The position numbers and the translations under genes are program-made. DNA of 64,000 nt from Sphagnum compactum (lineage: Eukaryota > Bryophyta > Sphagnopsida > Sphagnales): positions 7,222,157-7,286,156 of the forward strand of contig OZ234503.1 of assembly GCA_965153455.1 (NCBI GenBank). The letters run 5' to 3'. The notes under the pieces are model-generated. The model was not told the DNA's origin and ran no database searches. It saw nothing but the letters and a program-made list of their open reading frames with translations. This document shows positions 11,701 to 24,557 of this stretch, in pieces. How positions within the stretch are numbered: the first letter of the stretch is position 1; each line of letters opens with the position of its first letter.

Positions 11701-13440
11701 TCTCTTCTACATTTATGAACAATAGCCACCATGTAAAATGTGGTGCAAAAATTTTAGTACTTACTTTCTTACAAACACACTTTTTAATTCATAAGCTTAT
11801 TATATTATCCACTAGAGCTCGTGAGTGTGCTTGATCCTTTGATGGTTTCTTGAAAACAAATAGGGAAGTGGTTTGTAATACTTTGTAAGGATATTGAGCG
11901 AGATGTGTTGGCCACAAATTGTGGAAGCAATTTTTTTGACTACTAGTTCATAATTTGTGGTATCATATTATTTCAAAGTGAAAGTCCAAAGAGTGGGATG
12001 ATGGTATCCCAATATATAACTATAGTTTTCTTTTAAAGATTTGACTTGCGCAACTTACATATATAAATTGGCAATCCAACATGAATGGTGAATTAAAAGA
12101 TGTGTTTTGTGTCTGATTTTTGGATAAACTTGATAATTATGCAACATTTATAGTAAACGTTATTTGGAGATTTCTTTAAATATTTTTGTACCATGTTGGT
12201 CTTCCACCATATGTTATTTGTAAAATTTTATTTTTTTAACACATTGCACAATTTTACAATTATAGGTTTTAGTTATTAAGTTTGATCCATATGATGTGAT
12301 TCATTATCAAAATAACATAAAAAAGGTGTTTCTAGCCATGAGATAGGTTGATGAAAAATTAATGTTCAAGTCATGAATAAAAATTATTATCCCATTATGA
12401 AAAATTGAGTGTGTTTACATATCAATTACCATATTGATCATCAAAATGCATACCATAAAATTTCTTATATTTTTCTTATGTATTTCATGCATTAATGCAT
12501 AGCACTTAAACAAATTAAATTTTCAATAAATTTATCAATGGTAATGATTTTTTAAAATGTGTTTACAATGTCTATTCAATGTTCTCATTCCCTTTCTTTT
12601 GCACCAAGTTCAAAAGATTTGTTGACCACAACTTGTATAGGTCCATTGTTTTTACCTTTTTTTTGTGTTTGTGAGCTATAAACCAACAATGGGAGGATGC
12701 ATATTTACAACAAGATGTTGGGATGAACTTTGTGGACCCAAGAATGATGAAGAAGAGAGGAACAAAGAAATTTTGATAAGCTTCTAGAGATGGGAATATA
12801 GAAATGGATAGAGATTTGAGCTCATAGGCAAATTCTCTTGATCGAAAGATGAAAACAATAACTAAATGTAGCTTAAGAGGTATGTGAGAAGGAAGATATA
12901 CATGGACACGATATTGTTGCATAATAGTTTGTTTAGACTATAAGGATCAAAGTTCTCATCACAGGAAGTTGTGAATTGTTTCTTGTTATTTTTTGCAAGT
13001 CAATGCAATAAGTCAAAAACTTTAAATTAGTGAACTTGACCTACACATGACAAAAGTGGAAGAAGGTCTACAATGGATGGAAGTTATTCTAATCACTATA
13101 GAGCTTGATGAAGAAGTACCCAAGGGTGAAGATAACAACAATTGTGTGCACAAAAATGGGGATGGGCTACTACCTAGGTGAATTGATGTTGGTGTGTGAT
13201 CCCTAATGGTTGATTGAGGTTGGTGCCTAATTCAAGTAGGTGGTTTGATCCTCGTTGCCTAAACATGTAATATTGTTTAATGTCAAGCTTATAGTCATCA
13301 TATGCATAATTCAATACTAGTCTTAACACATGATCATTGCCTTATGTTATCATGACACTAATTTCAAATTTTATATCATACTTGCTCACAATACATTGAT
13401 GTAACATGCATTTTAGAGACATTGAAAAAAAAAAAAATAA
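5790..13440. other. Gene desert, AT-rich
   Basis: No coding region longer than about 116 residues and no recognisable domain. From 5.8 to about 7.2 kb the base composition is more balanced and could hold downstream exons or the 3' UTR of the 4984 gene, for example an acceptor-like tract ending CACTATGCAG near 6400, but no homologous protein could be read. From 7.2 kb on the DNA is AT-rich with scattered short open frames. Confidence 0.45.
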
Positions 13441-13444
13441 TAAA

Positions 13445-13467
13445 ATATATATATATATATATATATA
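13445..13467. repeat. (AT)n microsatellite
   Basis: About 23 nt of perfect alternating AT, preceded by an A-rich run. Confidence 0.9.
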
Positions 13468-14646
13468 ATGTCATATATGGGTATTGATTATATTATTAAT
13501 GTCCCATTTTTGAATAAACAATTAAAACATAAATCATTCATTGGAATTAGTCCATAGTTTATATTTGGTGGTACATTTGGTGTTGTGTTGCTCAACCAAT
13601 GTATGTAGGTGTTTAGTGCATTTGATGGAATTATATTAATGTTTGGGCGATAGATGACTTTTGCAATGGTTGATAATGTACCATAAAAAGCCCCTATGCA
13701 CTAAAGATAAGGATCCAAATAAAAACCTCGATAACATCCAAAACCTTTTCGCTGAATGGACATTTTATAGAAAATGCAAGGAGCATAAGTAATCAAGGTG
13801 TGGGAAAACTCGGGCATAACTACAAAAGCAGTAGTTACCCCATGCTTCACACTATGACTATTGAAGGGCTTTAGATGAACAAAACCTCCCCATGCAATAC
13901 TAGGGGATAGTGTCACGATGGTAATTGGGGCCATCCCAATTAGGCACAAAACCCAAAATGTCATTTCCAAATGACACCTCTTCAACATTGTGATGGAGAG
14001 TGTAGAAAATTTTAGATAGGGAATTTTGGGCAATTCCTCCACCTCATCCTACATCCCTACCTCCACATCTTCCTCCATCTCACCCACCTCTCTCCTTACT
14101 TCTAGGGGTTCCCATTCTTATGTGAAGGCCATATTACTAGATGCATTCTTGGTTAATTGAAGCTTGTGACACCAAATGTAGTCTAAAGATTACTAAAACT
14201 TTCCTATTTAGTTAAAGGGTTTACAAAAGCAAAGGAAATTTTGCAGCTTGGAAGAAGTACTTACTTGGAACCCCTTTGAGGTGTTTGGCATTGGAACACT
14301 TTAAAGCATAATGGTAATAGAATCATTATTCATTTGGGAACAAGAATATTCACAGTCTAAAGATTAATAATCTTGAAGAAAACATAAATTCAAAGTCATT
14401 TTGGTCCGCATTCACAACATTTGAAAACAAAATCAAAAGTAAAGATTATATTCTAGATTGTTTGATCCGCATTGGTTTAGAGCTATGCAAACACAAAGAC
14501 AACAAAAAGAGTTGTTAAAAGATCTCAAAAGGAATTATTAAAAGTAACTTTTGATCCCAACTTGGTCATGTTCACCCCCAATGACATAAGGAGAAAATTT
14601 GATATTAATGCAACACCATATTGGAAGAAGTGGGACCTATTTGAAC
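13468..14646. other. Intergenic, no gene seen
   Basis: A 113-codon minus-strand open frame at 13701-14042 begins with GTG, not ATG, and shows no domain I know. Nothing else is supported. Confidence 0.4.
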
Positions 14647-14744
14647 TTTGCTTTGCCCACATGATTTTCAGCAAAGAAAATCCCACATGTTTAACATCCT
14701 CGCTTTGGGCAAGGCAAAGTTTAACATGTGGGATTTTCTTTGCT
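14647..14744. repeat. Two interleaved inverted repeats (A-B-A'-B')
   Basis: Arm A, CTTTGCTTTGCCCA (14647-14660), pairs with A' TGGGCAAGGCAAAG (about 14706-14720) with one mismatch. Arm B (14670-14690, AGCAAAGAAAATCCCACATG) pairs with B' (14721-14744) perfectly apart from one extra T. The order A, B, A', B' cannot form two nested hairpins. As RNA it would be a pseudoknot topology, and as DNA either hairpin excludes simple extrusion of the other. Confidence 0.85.
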
Positions 14745-15076
14745 AAAAAAATATGGTGAATGATTTGAAACTACTAGGTCTTTTACATTTGAAGAAGATT
14801 TAACCATAATACTAAAGTTGCCTACTTTTAACGCCCGAACAAGGTTTCATCTGGAAATTATGTGTCATTAAAGGCATCCAATCACAATAGAGGATGAAAT
14901 AATATTATTAGAAGCACGTTTAAGAATAGATGCTGCATTGTTTGCTTATCAAAAGTTCTACATGGAATATGAGGTATTCAAGGCTTACAATGAATACTTG
15001 ACTTCCTCTTCTATTACATAGGCATACATGAAATCATAATGCATTAGGGCAGGGAGTTGCAAACATTCACATAATT

Positions 15077-15397
15077 TTGGTGGAACATCTTATTGACCAA
15101 GGACGTCAATTTGTACAATCTTTGAGTGAATTTCATACTTGCAAATGGCATTGCAGAAACATAAACAATAGATGTAGATGGATTAAGGAATGCACGGCTC
15201 ACAAATGCGTGGAAGCAATTTTGGTAATTTCATTATATAAGCATGTTTTTCACCTGCACAAAAATTCACATTTCAATTTAGGTGTGTTAGTTTTGGTTTG
15301 CTCTACCTACAAATGTAATTTAAAAGACATTATGAATTATTTTCTCTTGCAAAATTACAACCAAACCTTTGATTATGTTGATAATTTACAAGCCTAA
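15077..15397 (+). pseudogene. Possible decayed MULE-type transposase fragment
   Basis: An open frame of 106 codons, with a non-ATG first codon, contains SEFHTCKWHCRNINNRCRWI followed by KECTAHKCVEAI. The HxC spacing, an asparagine-arginine pair and a WI before a KCVEAI-like helix recall the region ahead of the catalytic core in Mutator-like transposases. No DDE core is visible nearby and the frame closes soon after. This is a weak resemblance made from memory and may be chance. Confidence 0.18.
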
Positions 15398-15571
15398 TTG
15401 GTACATATAAAATTGGATACAAAAGTTATACATCCTACAATGTAACTTGAAATAGTACACCTAGGTTCATCATTCTGATTTCATTTCATAACTTTCAAGT
15501 TATGCATTGATCTTGTTCCCCTGGAGAAAGAAATGCGGACTAATTAAATGTATTGAAATAAACCTTTTTTT

Positions 15572-15892
15572 GTGTTTGTGCAGGCCCACATGATGTTTGG
15601 TCATTTAATCTTCCAACTTGCAACATTTAATATTGAGGTCCTACATTATTTTTCACATGCCACATTATTAATCTTATTGAGCCAAATGCCCCAATCTACA
15701 AACTTGGAGGTAGGGATTGACCCAAAAATGTGTTTGGACTTAGAGAGAGACTTTAGGTTGGGTTGGCCGAGCAAGTGGGCAAATCTTTCACAACTACAAA
15801 GATCATCCAAGGATGCATTAGACACGATCCATGACCTATCTACAGAACAAATTGATGAAGAACTTGCATGGACTTCAAATTTTTTGGTGTGA
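15572..15892 (+). other. Unrecognised 106-codon open frame
   Basis: The open frame ends in a fairly hydrophilic stretch with SKDALDTIHDLSTEQIDEEL, which looks helix-like. I know no family for it. It follows an AT-rich gap after the possible transposase relic, so it could belong to the same dead element. The preceding TTTTTTTGTGTTTGTGCAG at about 15565-15583 resembles a splice acceptor. Confidence 0.2.
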
Positions 15893-16739
15893 AGTAAGAC
15901 ACAAGCATGTCAATTTTTTTTGGGGGAATCATTTACAACTATTTGTTTGCGGGCATGAAAGAAATTGGCCAACCCTTATGAACATGATTTCATATGGCAA
16001 TTGAAGTTGCAAATGCATCTACAAAGCTAACATTTGAAATTTGTAAATGAATGTGCATGAAATTATTCTAGACACATTGAAGGTCATGTTCAATGGTAGA
16101 TGTGCCATCGAGGTAGCTGATTTTTGAAGCATTGACATTTTCACCACACCATAGGCCCCATCCAAAAACATTGGTTCACCAAATGCGTGGAGAAGATGTC
16201 TTATGTTGAAAAGTCAATGCTATTAGTGTTCATGACAGGCTTAGAGTAATTTGGTACCAAAATAATAACCATCATAATCATGGTTTAGAAATATTATCCT
16301 TGCATGCAATCGTCTACCTATGACTATACCTTATTACCTCCCACCTTATAAATGAAGACATGATGTTTGGGAGGATGAAGTATTCCATCATGGATACTAG
16401 TTAGGAATACCATAATTACTAAGAGGCAAGGAATTTACTAAATATAAAGCAAAGACATACCTCGTTAGGGTTCAAGTCTTCATGATTGTTATAAGAGGAA
16501 CCTTGATAACATAAGTGTTTCATTTTGTCAAAAACACATTCATTACATACTTTGATATAAGGATTAAAATCTACCATAAAGTTTATTTTAGACATTTAAA
16601 GAAGCAATGTGTGATTGGAACATATCCATGCTACTGATTGTTCACAAACCATGACTATGTTGCATGTGTCATGGATGCCAATGCTATGGAGTTCATTCAT
16701 ACGAATGTTGATCTATGATTTGTAATGAATTTGTACCTA

Positions 16740-17100
16740 ACTCTTAGTTTAATTTTGGTACTTCTAATTAACTTTTAATTCATTTTTAGTTCATTTCTAA
16801 TTAATTCTTAGTTCACGTCTAGTTAATTTTTAATTAACTTTTAGTTCATTCTTAATTTACACATGGGTGACCATGGGCCACATGTGAGTTGAAAGTTTTT
16901 TGAAAAACTTCTTTGAGCTAGATGCCCAATGGGTATAAATAGAGGTAGAATTTTTCATTACCTTTAGTATGTTCAATATTAATTTAGGGTATGTTTTTTT
17001 GTCACAACCTTGTTCTTTTTTTGTTTTGTTCTTGAAATAAAATTCTATTGAATTCTTATCTTGCAATTATCATGTTCTTGTTCTTGTTTTTCTTGTTTAG
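16740..17100 (+). mobile_element. LTR-like promoter and polyadenylation arrangement
   Basis: A short degenerate repeat of about 20-25 bp (variants of TTAATTAACTTTTAGTTCAT) fills 16740-16860. It is followed by a clean TATA box (TATAAATA, 16934-16941) and, about 100 nt downstream, AATAAA at 17036-17041. TATA and AATAAA at this spacing are typical of the U3-R part of a plant LTR. No second LTR, primer-binding site or gag-pol frame was found, so this would be a solo or eroded LTR at best. Confidence 0.25.
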
Positions 17101-20100
17101 GCCTACTTTTGTTCTTGTACTGGTTAGGAAATTTTGTTGTCTTGGTTGTTGTTATGCTAATGACAATATGACAATCAATAATTTGCACAAATTATTGAGG
17201 CATGTTGTCTTTCAATCAAAAGCTCGTCATGTTATGGTGCCTTTGTGTAGGGTTTCATGACTTGTGATGTGGAGGTAAACTTATAGACTTGAAAATGAGT
17301 TGAGAAAACATGGCAATTCATGTTAAAAGGCTTGTACACAATTTGTGTCTAAATTACCAAATGCACACAACCACTAATTAAATAAAGACAATTCAGATAA
17401 GATGTGGTTAATTAAAGATGTTAATGTAACACATAATTTCAAAAACATTTTTTATTGTGAAGAGTTGTTTACCCCTGTAGACCATTCCATAGATGTGAAA
17501 ATAAAAAAATCTCAATTGGAAAAAAATATTTATCAATAAAGGCAAAGCTTGAAAGACATCTAAAAAAGAAATGAAAAATCTTTTATACATGATGTATGTA
17601 AGTACAACAAGCACATGCCTTTCAGTAGTGCCCATCTACCCCATGGTATAAATGCACATGATCCCATAACCTATGTTGGAGGTGCACGAGGTTTTAAACC
17701 CCATGCATAAGACATTAGACTATTCAAGACCATTGAAACATGAGCTCATAATTACGAAGGATTTAAAAGTTAAATAGAATCCTTAATCAATAAATCCAAA
17801 ATGGTCTATGGAACAATCTTTGATGTGAGTTGCTATAAATAACAACAAATTCCACAACTTGTTGCAAATGAACCAATAGATGAACATGCAATAAACTTGG
17901 TAGCATGAAACAACTATCAGTAATAACAAATTTCTATGTCAACTTGGGCCATGTAAATCACAACATAATCAAGTTTACCACAAGAACTAAAGTCAAAAGG
18001 TCTTCATTTGCTAGCTTTGAAAAAAAACTAACCTAAGTGCAACCAAAGGTCTACATGATTTCTTCAGTGACATTTGTTGGGCCTTGCCCCCACAGGGATA
18101 GGGACTATTGCATTGGATCCAACTTTTGGAAGTTTTACTTTATTAAAACTAGTTTCACATTAGGTGAACCGGTTTCTTTGGTGAAAGTGTTTAGACTATT
18201 TAGATTGGAACAAATTCTTTTGGTGTTTAGAGTGTGTACATAGTAAGTAGATGTACAACATCTTATCTATTGGTAGGGCCAACATGTTTGTGATGCCTTG
18301 TTTGATTAGGATGTTGCCATAGGCTAGGAATTGCTTACACATCAGCACCAATCTCTTCCATGGGATTGGAAATTTAAACATCATTGCCATTCTATAAATA
18401 AACACATTTGCAACTTATTAGGCTTGGAATTTTAAAGCCTCTATGTAATGCATTTGATTGAATTTGTTCAGTTAGTTTTTGAGCTTTTAGATCCTCCCCT
18501 TGCCTCCTGCTCCTTGGGGTGAAAACACGATCATAGGAGCTAAGGGCGCCAAGGAAAAAATCCTTTTTCAAGCATTGCACATGACATGTGTCATTTTTGC
18601 ATTGGTTTATAAATTTAAAATTTTGTATTTTGGACACCCAGTTAACACTGTATGGTAGATATAAATACATTTTGACTAAAAATTGATTTTATATCATATA
18701 TATTATGCATTCATGCCCTCTATCACATAAATATGAACAACTTTTTGTTAAAGCCACATTTTCAAAATCCATAATTTTTAGGGCCAAAAGCATGTTTAAA
18801 CCAAATGTGCTGAAATTGGTTATATAAACAATTTTCATTAATTCAAGTCCTTTTGCCCTTATAATCATTAATGTTAAAATCCTTTTCAATTTTTAGAAGG
18901 AATGGTGCACATTTGGTAAAAAAAAAAAACGTTTGAAAAAATAAGGACTATCCACTCTTGAGGTTTGAGTGCTTTGAACATGCAAAAACATTTTTGATAT
19001 GTGTCAAGCTTTAAACATATAAACTTTGCAATTAATGGAAAATATTCCAAAAAATTTTATGTTAATCCAAATTATCATGTTGCCCTTGTGATCTTTCAAA
19101 TACAAAAATGTAGTTTTAAAAAGTGTCCACTCACTTGAGATGCAATTTAACTTGGTAAGATGCCAATAACTAAGAGGTCATTGAAGTTGACACCCACAAT
19201 TGTATTGAGATCACAATCACAAAAATTGGTTTCCCTTGTGTTACCCACCAAGAGCAAGCAAATTTCCTACAACAATTGAGGTAGGGAATCAATTTATCTA
19301 GTTTGAATTGTAAAAGATTATGGGGACTTGATCACACAAGTATGAACCAATCTACAAACAACAAAAAGAGTTGTTAACAATAGGCTAACATATATATTGT
19401 TAACATATATATATAATTTGGACAAAACCACAAGCCTAAAAACTACTAACTTGCTGATAAAAATTTGGTCTACTTATCTCATGTTGTGATGTATCCACAA
19501 GACCATTAAATCAATGGTTATATGTTGTGACAATAATGGTCTCTTTCTCATCAAAGTGTCCCATTGCACAACTTCATCTTTTCCCTGCCATGCTCAAGGA
19601 TATTGCTAATAGCAAAAAATTGGCGCTCTTTTAATAATATTAGATTGCCAAATGGCAGCCAAACAAGCAACCATTGTATGTTTTTGCTAAATTATAAATA
19701 CAGGTCCATACATCAGCATCACTATTCCTCAATTTGGATCATAGCACATATCAATTAGTGTTGAGTTCTTTGGATGTTAGGAGAGTAAAGCCTTGTATTA
19801 GTGACAGTCAGATCTCACTTAATATTGCAATGAACTTTCTGCAACAGCATGATGTTCCTTTTTCTATATTAGTTTCTGCAACTCTTTCTAATTTCCTTGG
19901 CCTCATAGGGAGCTTCCATGATATATATTTTCATGTTTGACATGAATTTGCATTGTCACTTATTGAAAAGTCTGAAGTTTTACAAATCTGTGGAGTTGCA
20001 AAAGAAGAAGGGAATCCCAATTTGATCCAAGGTATTTGAAATAATCACTACAGCTGAAGTCAGACATAGAAAGGAACATGTGTTGAACCCTCTGAAAGTT

Positions 20101-20663
20101 CAACTGTTAATTCTACACCCTAAAGCATCTCCCTTTCTATCTTCTTACTTTTCATTACTAGAATACTCTCCTGCATTAAATAGGTCAAAATATTCAATTC
20201 AAACTTGACATAAGCAATGAAGCTAAGAATAAACCAGGGTGAATGGAAATTTTCTACCATCACATTTAGGGAAACTAGGTTTATGAAAAGAAAAGAGGTA
20301 AGTGTTTCTCACGTGTGGAACCTTTTTTAATTTAAAAAAGAAGTCATGTTGAAGAGTGTCCAACAATGAGGAGCCTATTTTTTGAAAGAGGAAGTTTGCT
20401 CGTGTTATTGCCCATCCATGAAATGGCATTGATACCCTCCACAAATGCACCATTTAGTGCATGGTCATCGAAACCTCGGGGTGAAAAAAACCTCATCAAA
20501 TGCAGTCAACAAAGGCCATATGTAGCTCAATTCCAGTCTTTGAATGCATGCCAAAATACCCCCAACATATCAAACCTGGCCAACGAGATACTTGGAAGAC
20601 TCACTTATAGAAAAGAGAAAAAAATGGAAGCTGATTCAAAAGCTTACACAAAATGAAGGACCT
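17101..20663. other. Intergenic, no gene seen
   Basis: AT-rich sequence with only short open frames lacking domains. From about 19.7 kb the composition becomes slightly more balanced, but no gene could be assembled. Confidence 0.45.
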
Positions 20664-20849
20664 TCATATGTTTGAAGACCGATGGCATAGCTGAAAGTGC
20701 AAGCAAGTGGTTAACACATTTTGCTTCAAGACAAGAGAGACATTTCTAAAGGACACTCATATGTTTGAAGACCGATGGCATAGCTGAAAGTGCAAGCAAG
20801 TGGTTAACACATTTTGCTTCAAGACAAGAGAGACATTTCTAAAGGACAC
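20664..20849. repeat. Tandem duplication, 93-bp unit
   Basis: The 93-bp unit starting TTCATATGTTTGAAGACC at 20664 is repeated almost exactly from 20757. Both copies end near TTCTAAAGGACAC. The near identity suggests a recent slippage or unequal-exchange event. Confidence 0.92.
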
Positions 20850-21963
20850 AAGTGAGCATAAGATTTCAATCAGCCATGAAATGCTTCATTGCTTGGTCTC
20901 GGGCAAAGTTCCCTTTTGTTCCCTGGTCCTGTTCTCCCACACACACACACACAAAAAAAAAAACCTAAAAAAAGGGCAGACTGCAAAGAACTAAGAAAAT
21001 ACAATATGTGTAATTTCAAATACAGTGTGTATAAAAGTTTATCGTGCATTGGCACCTGACCCTATGCCTACCTATGGCATGCTCAAAATGCGTGGCCTGA
21101 AAACCTTGCATTCCCCCATCAAATTCCCCTGTGCCTGGGATTTTGAAATCACCAACCTCATGCAAGAAAAAGAATCTTGTCTCACCTAGAGTAATATTTC
21201 CTGGGCAAGGGATATGGGAGAAGAATGGCCTTTTGGTATCTCATAGAAGTGGAATGCAAAGGCACATGCTCTTCTATGGTGAAAGTAACATTGGCACCAG
21301 TTGGATCATTGGGTATTATTGACCCAACCTGAGAAGACACTACAGCTTTCCAAACAAGTGCAACAAGAAGCCATGAGTGGCAAACAAGTTCACTTTCATT
21401 CTGGTGGTTTTATCACAGGCCTTCTGTTGCTGCTTTGGCTTGTTGAAGGGCTGGTGTTGCAACCATCTCACAAAACTTGCCTTGTTCCAGCTCTTTTTGT
21501 AGAGGACTTACAACAACAACCCTCTAGCTAGGCATTATTACAGGAAAATCAATGAAGCTCCAAATGTCATTTGCGCAACCAAAAAGTGAAGAGAAAAACC
21601 AGAAAAAACAGGAGACCCCACTTGCCAATGCATACAATAAGGAGGCCGGATGTTGAAATTCTCCAGTGGTGCAATGTTGCAACGGCTTAACTCTGCTGAA
21701 TTGTTGCTTGTCATCAGATGCAAAGCTTGAATTTCAGAAAAACTAAGAAAGATTTGGCTTCATGGTCATGTGTTTGGCAGAGAATGATGTTGTGTTTTGC
21801 AATTGAAATTGAGGCAAATTGTGTTGGCATGATTCAAAGCCCACAATCATTAAACTCCGTTTCCTCCCGAAAAATTCTCTAATTCGAGATTGGCAGAAGA
21901 GAACTCATTTTTACTCATAGATTTATAGAACTCTCTAATCTATCACTGCAAACCCTAAAAAAA
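20850..21963. other. Intergenic, no gene seen
   Basis: Contains a short (CA)n run near 20940. Open frames on both strands lack domains or begin at non-ATG codons. Nothing else is supported. Confidence 0.4.
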
Positions 21964-22727
21964 GGGATCTCATTTTCAACACTTCGTTTCAGCATCTCAT
22001 TTAGGAACAAATAAACGTGAACGCTCTGTGAAACCGGCAAAACAGAGAGCCTGCCTCCAACAGAAAAGGGACCTCGTTTTTAGCACCTCGTTGTGCATCT
22101 CATTTAGGACCTCAGCACACGCAACGTGGCCGCCTGTGAAGCCGGCGCTCTTGGCCTCTTGGTGAAACCGGCATTTTTGGCCAGCAAAACAGACAGGCTG
22201 CCTCCAGCAAAAAAAGGGACCTCATTTCCAACACTTCGTTTTGACACCTCATTCAGGATCTCGGTTAATAAGCAACGTGGACGCCTGTGAAGTCGGCATT
22301 CTTTGGCCGCCGCCCAGAACAGACAGACAGGCTGCCTCCACCAAAAAAGGGACCTCATTTTAAACGCTTCGTTTTGACATCTCATTTAGAATCTCAGTTA
22401 ACAAGCAGCGTGGCCGCCTGTGAAGCCGGCATTCTTTGGCCGCTTAGAACAGACAGACAGACAGACAGGCTAGGCTGCCTCCGCCAAAAAAGGGGACCTC
22501 AGTTTCAACATTTCGTTTTGACATCTCATTTAGGATCTCAGTTAACAAGCAGCGTGGCCGCCAATAAAGCCGGTATTCGTGCCCGTGCAAAACAGACAAA
22601 CTGCATCCACGCCAAAAAGAAAAGGGACCTCATTATTAACACTTCGTCTCGACACCTCATTTAAGATCTCAGTTAACAAGCAACGTGGCCACCTGTGAAA
22701 CCGGCATTCTTGACCCACCCAGACACA
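21964..22727. repeat. GC-richer tandem array, six ~105-148-bp units
   Basis: The phrase GGGACCTCATTT (or a close variant) starts units near 21964, 22068, 22216, 22349, 22493 and 22624, giving spacings of 104, 148, 133, 144 and 131. Each unit continues with ACACTTCGTTT, CTCATTTAGGATCTCAG, an ACGTGGCCGCCTGTGAAGCC segment and an (ACAG)n stretch ending in GGCTGCCTCC. The array is clearly richer in G and C than its flanks. It ends where a dispersed repeat begins at 22728. Confidence 0.9.
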
Positions 22728-23038
22728 GGATATTGTGTTTAGATTCAATTCATTATAGAGTATATAGTAGCTTAAGGGATTTTGGCCCCTAGGCAATAAT
22801 AGGTCTATTTTTATGTGAGGATTTTTGAATTAAGATGATATTTTGGCTTGTGTTGAAACTTGAGATTAGTTATAATAGAGTTATAATAATATCTTGAAGG
22901 ATTTTTCTTTCTTTATTTTAGAGGATTTTTTTGGAAGATTGTATTTTTACATGGTGAAATATTTGAATTTTCATAATTCTTCTTTTGCCTTGAGATACTT
23001 TTGTGCTGTAAATGGCAAAGCCACAATGTGACACACCC
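22728..23038 (+). mobile_element. Dispersed ~310-bp repeat, copy 1
   Basis: Runs from GGATATTGTGTTTAGATTC to GTGACACACCC. Two other copies exist, at 27745-28052 (opposite strand) and 35118-35451 (same strand). It has no protein. Read on the minus strand, TGTCACA near one end and AACACA near the other would suit a solo LTR (TG...CA), while GGATATTGTGT versus GGGTGTGTCAC would suit a weak terminal inverted repeat. I saw no clear target-site duplication, so its class is open. Confidence 0.8.
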
Positions 23039-24557
23039 CTTGTTTCTTTTAGATTTTCTCTGAATTTTCCTGAAGAGAGGGTTGTTTGTTGTTTCCTTCC
23101 TTGCATCGGATGGAATGAATGAATGAATGAATGATCTAAACAACAACAAGCTTAAAAGCTCATCTTCTTGAAGTGCTTGATCATTCTAACTTTTGCTTTA
23201 AAAAAAGATTTCTGGAAATTTCAGTTTTCAAATGCTCACAACTTCTTTAATCCAAGTACCATAATCCGGTACTTTGAACCCATGTTTGAACTCTTTGAAC
23301 TCCTTTTATCATTTGACAAACAAAAATTGGGTTTGATTACAAAATGAAGCAAAAAGCATCAATCTTGTTGGCATGGCAGAAGAACTCAACTAGTAGTAGT
23401 ATTTGTTCAAGATTAGGCTATATTGCATCAAAATGTGAGTACCTAAAGTTACAATAAATTATGGTCCTCATTATACTTCACACTTAGATTTTTCGATGTA
23501 ATTTGAGAAGGAACTTTCTTTACTCCAAATCATCAGGCAAAAATAGCAACAACAACCATTGGGGGTTACAAACAACAACCCCAACTACTCTCCAATTTCT
23601 AAGCTGTGCTATTGTTGTGACCAGAAGAAAATGAGCTACACTAGTTCATGTGCACTAAGGGGACAAAAAATCTTTCAAAGTTTTTTCTTCATGAGCAAGG
23701 AAGAGTTGCAAGAAGCATGCAATTCCTAGCTTTGCTTATGAGCTGTGGAAAAATTGCTCAGTTGAGCTGAGTAGTAGATCTATAGCTCTCAAATTGCAAA
23801 ACTTGAACTCAATTAGTGTTTCCTCCAGGGTGCTAACCATCCCCATTACTCCAAAGTGCAAAACTTGGAACTCAAGTTCCTCAAGGGTGCTAATCATCCC
23901 ACTCTCAAGTTTTTTTTTTGGGTTTTTGGTAGTATGTAAGCCTCAAAATACTAAACCCTACTTTCCTCAAAATGATGATCCCATTTTGGGATTTGGGTTA
24001 ATAAAATTTCTAAATTATCTAATCACTTGCTAAAAACTTATTTCTTCTATAATTGCTCTTCCCTATTTGAACCTAATGCTATACTTTTGTTTCTATTATT
24101 TCTCTTTTCTTTTCCCCTATTGTTGATAATAATGATGATGATTGTAGATCCTCCATTTTGTGAAACTGTCAAACAACTTCACAGAGCTCTTAGTTTTCAC
24201 TCCTACAAAATTTTCTTGAAAATATCTAGATTTCTAGGTCTCAAATTTTTGGGGGGTCATGGATTGCAATTTTAAAAGATGCAAGTTCCAAACACCCCCC
24301 CCCCCAAAAAAAAAGAAAAAAATAAAAAAAACCCTAATTCCTAATTGCTACAAAATTTTGAGCCGAATTTCTGTTGTTCCCACTGCTACCTGCTTTCATA
24401 CACCGCTTGAAACCGTGCTCGAAACCAAACGGTGTTTGAAAACCGTGCAAGAGTAGAGAAGTGCACGAAAGCAGAGCGCGAGGAAAACAGAAGAGTGCTC
24501 GAGAATTCTCGAGAATCTCGCAAGGAATTCTCTCTAACCGTGAATTTCTTCGTGTTG
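23039..24557. other. Intergenic and 3' flank of the DREB2-like gene
   Basis: No gene seen. Contains an ATGA-type short repeat near 23115 and a C11 run at 24295-24305. The last few hundred bases lie downstream of the minus-strand transcription factor and may hold its 3' UTR. Confidence 0.45.

Noticed and set aside
22104-22796. Open frames on both strands in the GC-rich array
   Set aside because: They follow the tandem repeat and repeat the same residues; produced by repeat structure, not by selection for protein.
24499-24530. GAATTCTCGAGAATCTCG cluster as a heat-shock element
   Set aside because: The GAA/TTC spacing is wrong for the nGAAnnTTCn pattern and it lies 3' of the gene.
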